64,000 nt of DNA from NCBI GenBank assembly GCA_019828545.1, contig JACVRA010000101.1:178658-242657 (forward strand), given 5' to 3'. The position numbers were made by a program, and so were the translations under genes. The notes beneath the pieces were generated by a model. That model searched no databases, was not told the origin of the DNA, and was given only the letters and a program-made list of their open reading frames with translations. Shown piece after piece: positions 57,971-64,000 of the stretch (the first letter of the stretch is position 1; each line of letters starts with the position of its first letter). Source of the DNA: Paracamarosporium sp. OC-R06-R3. Its lineage: Eukaryota; Ascomycota; Dothideomycetes; Pleosporales; Didymosphaeriaceae.

Positions 57971-58768
57971 ATGTCTCTCGCCGCGCACCCTAACCCCTCA
58001 AGCTCCGTAACTTCCCACTTTTCTCTCAAGGGCAAAACCGCAGCCGTCACTGGCGGCGTCCGAGGAATCGGTCTCTCCGCCTCACGCGGCCTCGCCGAAG
58101 CAGGCGCCAACGTCGCCATCCTCTACAGCAGCACAAAAGACGCCGACGCCATCGCCTCACAAATCGCCAAAGACACCGGCGTAACCGTAAAAGCATACAA
58201 AGCCAGCGTCGAAAACAAGGAAGAAATAGCATCCGTGCTGCAACAAATCGCGAGCGATTTCGGCTCACTGGACATCGTGGTTGCGAACGCGGGTATTGCG
58301 AATCACCATGCGGCCGAGGACTACACCGAAGAGCAGTGGCGCAAGGTTATGGCTGTGAACTTGGACGGCGCATTTTACACTGCGCAGGCAGCGGGGAACA
58401 TCTTTAAGAAGCAGGGCCACGGTAACTTGATCTTCACGGCGAGCGTGTCCGCCATCCTTGTCAACGTGCCGCAGAAACAGGCCGCATACAATGCTTCCAA
58501 GGCGGGTGTAGTACAGCTTGCGCGGTGCTTGAGCGTCGAATGGGTCGAGTTTGCGCGCGTCAATTGCGTGAGCCCTGGGTTCATTGCGACGGATATGTTG
58601 GACGTGCATCCGGAGGCGCACAGGAAGAAGTGGTTTGACATGATTCCTGCGAAGAGGATGTGTGAACCTGATGAGTTGAAGGGCGCGTACGTTTTTCTGG
58701 CGAGCCAGGCGAGTTCGTACATGACGGGTGAGAACCTTGTTATTGACGGTGGATATACCCTACCTTAG
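57971..58768 (+). CDS. Short-chain dehydrogenase, sorbose/polyol reductase-like
   Basis: Classical SDR, intronless, 265 aa. Cofactor motif TGGVRGIG at 27-34, NAG at 106-108, catalytic Tyr173 and Lys177 in AAYNASKAG with Ser158 or Ser160 upstream, and the end MTGENLVIDGGYTLP. The fungal leader before the SDR core and FSLKGKTAAVTGGVRGIG match Sou2/mannitol-2-dehydrogenase and D-arabinitol-type reductases, which use NADP(H). Together with the divergent zinc polyol dehydrogenase it would interconvert ketose and polyol pools. The exact substrate cannot be set from sequence. Confidence 0.9.
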   Translation: MSLAAHPNPSSSVTSHFSLKGKTAAVTGGVRGIGLSASRGLAEAGANVAILYSSTKDADAIASQIAKDTGVTVKAYKASVENKEEIASVLQQIASDFGSLDIVVANAGIANHHAAEDYTEEQWRKVMAVNLDGAFYTAQAAGNIFKKQGHGNLIFTASVSAILVNVPQKQAAYNASKAGVVQLARCLSVEWVEFARVNCVSPGFIATDMLDVHPEAHRKKWFDMIPAKRMCEPDELKGAYVFLASQASSYMTGENLVIDGGYTLP

Positions 58769-59163
58769 GCAACTATCTGGAAGTTATATATAAAAATTAC
58801 CTCGCATTATTATCTACGCTGATGTCTTCAAGATTCTATTCTTCTACTAGTTGACAACAGAAGCTATAGTCTACCTACTTCATGATGAGAATTCTGTAAG
58901 AGCTTACTAAATTCTCTTATTCTTTGGTACCACGTGAGTCCAAAACCTCAAGGACGCATCCAACGATGAATATGGGACTACTTCCTGATCGAATTCGCTT
59001 ACATGTGCCATGTTTAAGGTCTAGTATCGCTTAGTCTGATGTTCGGAACGTTCAGAATGTGTCCATCTCTCTTCGTGGCGAGGGCATGCGCACGCTTCTG
59101 CACCTCCCCACCTATGTGAGGGCGCTTCTCTAGATTCTCATGGTGGAGATGTCATGCGTTGGC
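58769..59163. other. Convergent intergenic region, no gene seen
   Basis: 395 bp of 3' flank for the SDR gene (+) and the 932-residue protein (-). AT-rich at the SDR end. Confidence 0.5.
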
Positions 59164-62067
59164 TTATGGGCTCTCTGGTGCCGGGACCTTGTGTACACTT
59201 CTGTGCACTCTATTAGGTCGACCTATGTGCGATTCTCCGACCTGTCTTAAGGGCGGTTCCACGCGTAGTCTTCTATACTCTCTTGATGGCGAGCGTGTGC
59301 GTACATTTCTGTGCTCTCTTAATGGGGAGTTCGTGCGCATAGTTCTGTGCTCTCTTGAAGGCGAGTGCACGCGTCTTGAAGTTCTCCTGGGAGCATGCTC
59401 CCGAGGCCTTTCTTGTACGTAAATGCGCTGTGGGGACCACTCTCTTTGCCTATGGCGCTGTTCGAAGGCTAACTCGGGCGGTAGATACTCGCGTTCGAAG
59501 TGAGGGTCATTGGTATCTCTGCTGGACCGCTCTTGAACACGAATACTTTGTGAGGGCCGCCTCCTTCGGCTGTGACGCCGTTCGAAGGCCGCCTCGGGAC
59601 GTGGATACTCGCGTTCGAGCACTTCAAATCGAGGGCCTTCCCCGTAGTGCCTCGCCTGTTCTAGAGCCTCATCGAATCCTATATCTAGATCTCTTCGATA
59701 AGGGGGCGACCTAGAATCCAGCACGTGGGATGGGGCTTCGCGTTCAAGCACTTCAACTTGAGATCTTGCCGCGTAGCTCATGGACCGCTCTATAGCATCA
59801 TTGAGCATCATGTGTAGATCTCTTTGGAAATTGGGCGACGCAGGATTCACTATGGGTGGTGGGACTTCGTGGTCGAGCTCTGCGAATCGGGGGGATTCCC
59901 AGCCTGGTCGAGGGATCAAAGGTAGGGGAGGGGCCTGTGGAGAAGGATGGACAAATCCTGGAGCCTCTTGGTGGTTAGGAAGCCGCGTGGGCGGTACCGG
60001 GAGCACTCTAGGTAGTGGCCGCCTTGGGGCTTCATGCAGATCCGGTGGTGGCCGAGGCCTTGGGGGAATCTGCCTCGGAGGAGCAATACTGATTCTGAGT
60101 GCAGTGCTTTGGATATCGTCCCCTCTTCCGCTATCGGAAGATGATTCGTAATCCGATACTCGGGCATTGTATTTCTTTTTACTCTTCTCCGGATTAGATT
60201 CCAGGTCGGAATGCCATGTTATCCGGCGCGCGGTGGGTATGAGATTACTTGATGACTGGGGTGCACGGGTCCGATGACTCGACTCTAAAAAGCCTGAGAT
60301 GTATGTTGGTCTTAAGGACTCCATGCCGGACTGCGACCTCCATGGGGAAGGGTTAATGGTATCATGATGGTTCCAGGTCGAGCGTGGCGAATTGGGTCTC
60401 CGCTGTATGGAATTCGAGGGCAGTGAAGCTCCGGAGGGGGAGATATGCTCATGCCCACTCGACAAAATAAGTGAAGCCTGGACAACGTTCTGTCGTTCCT
60501 TCATAGAAACGTCATGTTTCCGTCGCGGCGGTAGCGGGCGCCAGTGGCTGGGTTTAGGGTGTGGCGGTGAAAAACGCGACGGAATTCGAGGAGGCGGAGA
60601 TGTGGGTTCGGTTGGCGTTACATAATAACCTGGGAGCTCGGGATGTTCAGAAGAGTTATGGGTTACATCGAAGGCGCTTCGTTTGCTTCTCCTCTGATGA
60701 CGATACTTCTTGCTAGAAGATGTGTCGACTCTGGTCCCGGTATACTCCCGAGGCTGATCACCTCTTATTATGCTAGGTCTCCCTATGGGTCCGGAGGGTA
60801 CGTCGTATAGCGAAGGCTGGGTCCGAAGCACTAGCAACATAGCGACTGTATCAGTTTTTCGGGATCCAAAGCGTCCGTACTTCTCGTTTTGAAAATGGAC
60901 ACACGCAACGACCCATGTTAGCCTTGCATTGTGTTTTTGCAACTCCACGTTCTCGTCCTGAAGAAGGTCATAGATTGCATCTCGTTGCCGTCTACTTTTT
61001 ATACCGTGGATCTTATGCATGACCCTAAAATCAGGCCTGTCGGTCATTTCTCTTTGCCAAATAACTTCGTAGCGTAGTTCTTTTGAAGATATACGTAAAA
61101 GCTCTCTATCATGGTTTCTCCAGGATCCCTTAGAGTCTCGACTGAAGGGTGAGTTGCGCATCTTGCTTCTTTTGCGAAGAGACCAACATGCATACATTGG
61201 ACGGTGTCGCATTTGGTTATATGGGTGATTGAATGGCCAGTCTGTAGCTGGATACATGGCTAACGGTGCTGGCTTGTACGGAAAAGTGTCGTTCAGGGGT
61301 CTTAGGTTTGGTGGAGGGACGAACAGAGGTCCGGGGCCGTAGTATCGCATGATCTGAAAGCTGAGCATCTCTTGATATAACGACTCATCCTTCGACGCCA
61401 TGCTTTTTTTGACGTCGGCGGGTAAACTGCGTTCAGGTCAGATTACTAGTTGGTTATTGAGAAGCATCTTCATTTTGTGTACCTGTGTGTCTCACTCAGT
61501 ATATCCAGTTGAAACATCTCGATTTCGAGGCGTAATCCATTCCTTCTCATGTCCACTTCAGCTGCTATAAGCTGAAGATTCTCCTGAAATTCTGTGGTGT
61601 AATTCTCATTTGGAATACCATATCCGATCTTTTTACTGATAGACTCGAACATTTCCCGGATATTACTGAGCCGTTTCAAAAACACCTTCACAGCCTGCGG
61701 CTCCGATTTCTTGCTTGATGAGAATCGTTGTACGACTTCTGGGAGACGCCCAATGATAGACGTCATTTGCCGAATGCTTTCTGCGATTAATGCGATACGG
61801 TGGCTGCAGATTTTGTTCACGCTAGATTTCTGACCATTCAGTTGCTTTACAACCTCCATACCAATATTGATAGTATAATGAGTCGGCCCTAGGCACTTGT
61901 AAGAAGCTATAGACAAGGTTTATACAGAAGGACGTACCAGTGATCCGATTGTTACCGACAATATTTCCAGCGGCGAATCCATGCTGATTGTTCTGTCCTG
62001 CGAAGTCTAGATTACCCCTAACGTTTTGACCGCCTGGAGGCTGGCTGTCTTTTTCTTCGATACCCAT
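59164..62067 (-). CDS. Large protein with N-terminal amyloid-like motif, helical domain and disordered repeat tail
   Basis: Exons 62067-61938, 61888-61483 and 61426-59164 (932 aa), all joins in frame; introns 49 and 56 nt. Residues 12-53 are Gly/Asn/Gln-rich (GGQNVRGNLDFAG, then GNIVGNNRITG) and end NNRITGPTHYTINIG, which matches the tail of the divergent hydrolase. Residues 54-178 are predicted helical without a P-loop. Residues 190-330 hold an ordered segment (MHKIHGIKSRRQRDAIYDLL, then LTWVVACVHFQNEKYGRFGS) of no family known to me. The rest is Pro/Arg/Ser-rich and disordered, with repeats near the end: two EREYxxPExAFExRH units and three SPxREHRxxRT-like units. There is no NACHT or kinase domain. 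Position and motif suggest partnership with the hydrolase 557 bp away; that is inference. Confidence 0.75.
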
Positions 62068-62623
62068 TTGAATATGATTTCATACCATCCGAAAAGAAAA
62101 ACTGACAGACGATAGCAAAAGAAAAATGTTAACTTCGAAACATTGCTTGCGCAAGCGAAGTACTGCAATGTGGACTGCACCATTACCCGGTCGAAGCAGA
62201 CATTCAGCTTCTCCTCGTTTTCAAGTATGTATTACTCAGAGAAAAAGCCTACAACATTGTTCAACCCTAGCCTTGGACCCTGCATATGGTCCAATCCATC
62301 GTCGTTCTCTGCCCAAAAGCTCACCGGAATTGGCGCTGATCAAGGGTCGGCATTACCGCCATTGGCCAATCTGCCACACAACTTCCGGTCGCAAACATCA
62401 GCTCCTGCAGCCACAGTTCGGACGTCACACTATACCTAGTGACTTTAACTCCGGTGGATACACCCATCAAATCGATAATTATGGCATACGGGCAGTTGTC
62501 TATATAGTCGCTGACTGCATGAAATACTCAGCCGCATCGTGAAAAATCGCGCATTATTTATCGTATTTATCTTGCACGATTCTAACAGTTAGAGAAACAG
62601 ACTTCAGTGTATGGCAGCTCAGC
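62068..62623. promoter_or_regulatory. Divergent promoter region of the motif-sharing pair
   Basis: 556 bp between the starts of the 932-residue protein (-) and the SesB-like gene (+). Frames here are short and without features. No TATA box stands out. Confidence 0.5.
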
Positions 62624-63896
62624 ATGGCCAAAAACGAAAGCGTCGGTCTTCTCAAGCTTTGGGAACCTCAAAACCCCGCTGGTGCGGCTGTTGAGTGAGC
62701 ATCCCATCGAATCTATATGCCATACCCTCACACCAGGCTAGCATTGTCTTCATCCATGGCCTTGGTAGCGATCGAAAAGATACCTGGACGTATACAGACC
62801 CAAAACGCCCGACCATTTTCTGGCCGGAAGAACTCCTCCCAGAGAAATGCCCCACCGCCCGCATTCTCACCTTCGGATACAATGCAGAGTTCATACAATT
62901 CTATTTCTCGAAGAAGCAGGTGTCCGATGGTACAAACATCAACGATCATTCGTCGTTGCTTCTTCAAAGCCTTGCTAATTTACGGTCCAAAACGCAAAGT
63001 GTATGTTTATTGCGGCTGCGTAGACTACTTCAAGCTGACTTGTGGTCACAGACCATGCGTCCTATTATCTTCGTTGCACACAGCTTAGGCGGGCTCGTCT
63101 GTGCGAATGCGCTATCGAGTTCTTCTGCTGCGGACGAAGCTACCAAGTTGATCGCTGAGCATACTTACGGTACGGTTTTCTTAGGCACACCCTTCGAGGG
63201 TTCCCCCAAAGCAAAGCCTGGTCAGACGATGCTACGTATGGCGGACTGGCTTAGTACCGATACGGATACGAGAGATATTGAAGAATTGAAGAAGAAGGCG
63301 GAGAAGCTTGGTGACATCAGGACCGCGTTCCTCAAGGTTCTGAAAGATAGAGATGCCGCTGGGAAACCGATCCACGTGACCTGTTACTTCGAAGCACGTC
63401 CAACTTACATACTTAAGGACACATGGATTTCTATTGGAGTCATCGTGGAAAAAGACTCCGCCACGCTCCCACCGTTCGACCCTGTACTTATTGAGGCAGA
63501 CCACGAAAGCATATGCAAATTTGGCGGAGAATGGGACAGTGGCTTCAAACACGTATCGGGGCTCCTTGCTCGTTTGATCGATGACCTTGGCAGGGGGAGT
63601 CGGCCTAACAAGCAGAAAGTAAGTCATGCCCCTGCCATGTGTGGCACATAGTGACTCTTGTAGCCGAGCATCTCTGTCGCAGGGAATGTGACACACGGTG
63701 ACAACTATGGCGGCCAACAATTCGGTCACCTCGTTGCCACCAAGAGAGACGGAAACCGTATCAACGGATCAAGCAGTCACGTAAGTCGCTTACAATTTCT
63801 ACTTCCGTGTGACTAGTATCCTAACTGCTGTAGACTTTCAATATTGGAGGTCCTAAGGCTCGAACAGGACAGAACGCGTACGGGGGCGATGATTAA
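62624..63896 (+). CDS. SesB-like alpha/beta-hydrolase with C-terminal amyloid-like motif
   Basis: Exons read as 62624-62689, 62737-63000, 63052-63618, 63664-63780 and 63834-63896 (358 aa). The fold is the lipase/esterase of SesB proteins: VGLLKLWEPQNP leader, SIVFIHGLGSDRKDTWT (oxyanion region), nucleophile Ser121 in AHSLGGLV, FLGTPFEGS, and His261 in EADHESICKF. After residue 299 two short exons encode a Gly/Asn-rich tail: SISVAGNVTHGDNYGG, then GNRINGSSSHTFNIGG, ending AYGGDD. The fourth exon uses the acceptor at 63663; the nearer-looking one at 63690 would give an immediate stop. The first intron has a weak donor (GTTGAG). In known fungal clusters SesB hydrolases are triggered by NLRs through such C-terminal motifs; here that is inferred. 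Confidence 0.8.
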
Positions 63897-64000
63897 AAGG
63901 AGTATTCACAGGCAAGCCTCAAGTGGTGGCTTCACTTAGCAGACCGAATCTAAAGGAGTTGTGTTCAATTCATATATGGATGATCGATCTTTTCTATGCG

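Noticed and set aside
63664..63735. Alternative acceptor (CAG at 63688-63690) for the fourth hydrolase exon
   Set aside because: It would put TGA seven bases downstream; the acceptor at 63663 keeps frame and yields the motif shared with the neighbouring gene.

Overview
This looks like a nuclear contig from a filamentous ascomycete, most likely a dothideomycete of the Pleosporales type (the lineage is inferred). Reasons: introns of about 45-70 nt with GT..AG ends and CTAAC-like branch sites, typical fungal housekeeping genes (SEC7, LAT1, a PRPP synthetase subunit, an Hsp110), a Zn2Cys6 regulator, small secreted proteins, NLR-type genes and DNA transposons with in-frame stops of the kind left by repeat-induced point mutation (RIP). 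I saw no tRNA, rRNA or CRISPR array. Exon joins below are my own reading of splice sites and reading frames.

Layout. 0-10 kb: a calpain-like protease running off the left edge (-), a 56-residue Cys-rich protein (-), a 4.4 kb stretch without a credible gene, then a PRPP synthetase subunit with a large insert (+). 12-22 kb is an accessory island: a decayed NACHT-WD40 NLR (-), a pogo/Fot-type transposon with 44-bp terminal inverted repeats inserted beside the NLR start, a SesA-like gene (+), an orphan fungal family (+) and an internally deleted Tc1/IS630-like transposase. 22-31 kb is core: SEC7 (-) divergent from LAT1 (+). 31-47 kb is accessory again: a Zn2Cys6 factor, a medium-chain oxidoreductase and a quinate/sugar-type transporter next to each other, two small secreted proteins, a broken MFS transporter, and a protein whose C-terminal region resembles the tail of fungal sterol-glucosyltransferase-like proteins. 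48-59 kb: a proline/arginine-rich protein, SSE1 (-) divergent from a probable CENP-L/Fta1 gene, a P-loop kinase, and a divergent polyol dehydrogenase/SDR pair.

59-64 kb holds the most striking locus. A SesB-like alpha/beta-hydrolase (+) ends, over two small exons, in a Gly/Asn-rich tail that looks like an amyloid-signalling motif. The divergently transcribed neighbour (-), a 932-residue protein with no NACHT domain, begins with a related motif followed by an alpha-helical region and a long disordered tail. The decayed NLR at 12-15 kb carries a similar N-terminal stretch. Together they suggest a fungal cell-death signalling set (NLR or non-NLR receptor plus lipase effector) whose NLR member has been lost to mutation while the hydrolase and an unusual partner survive.
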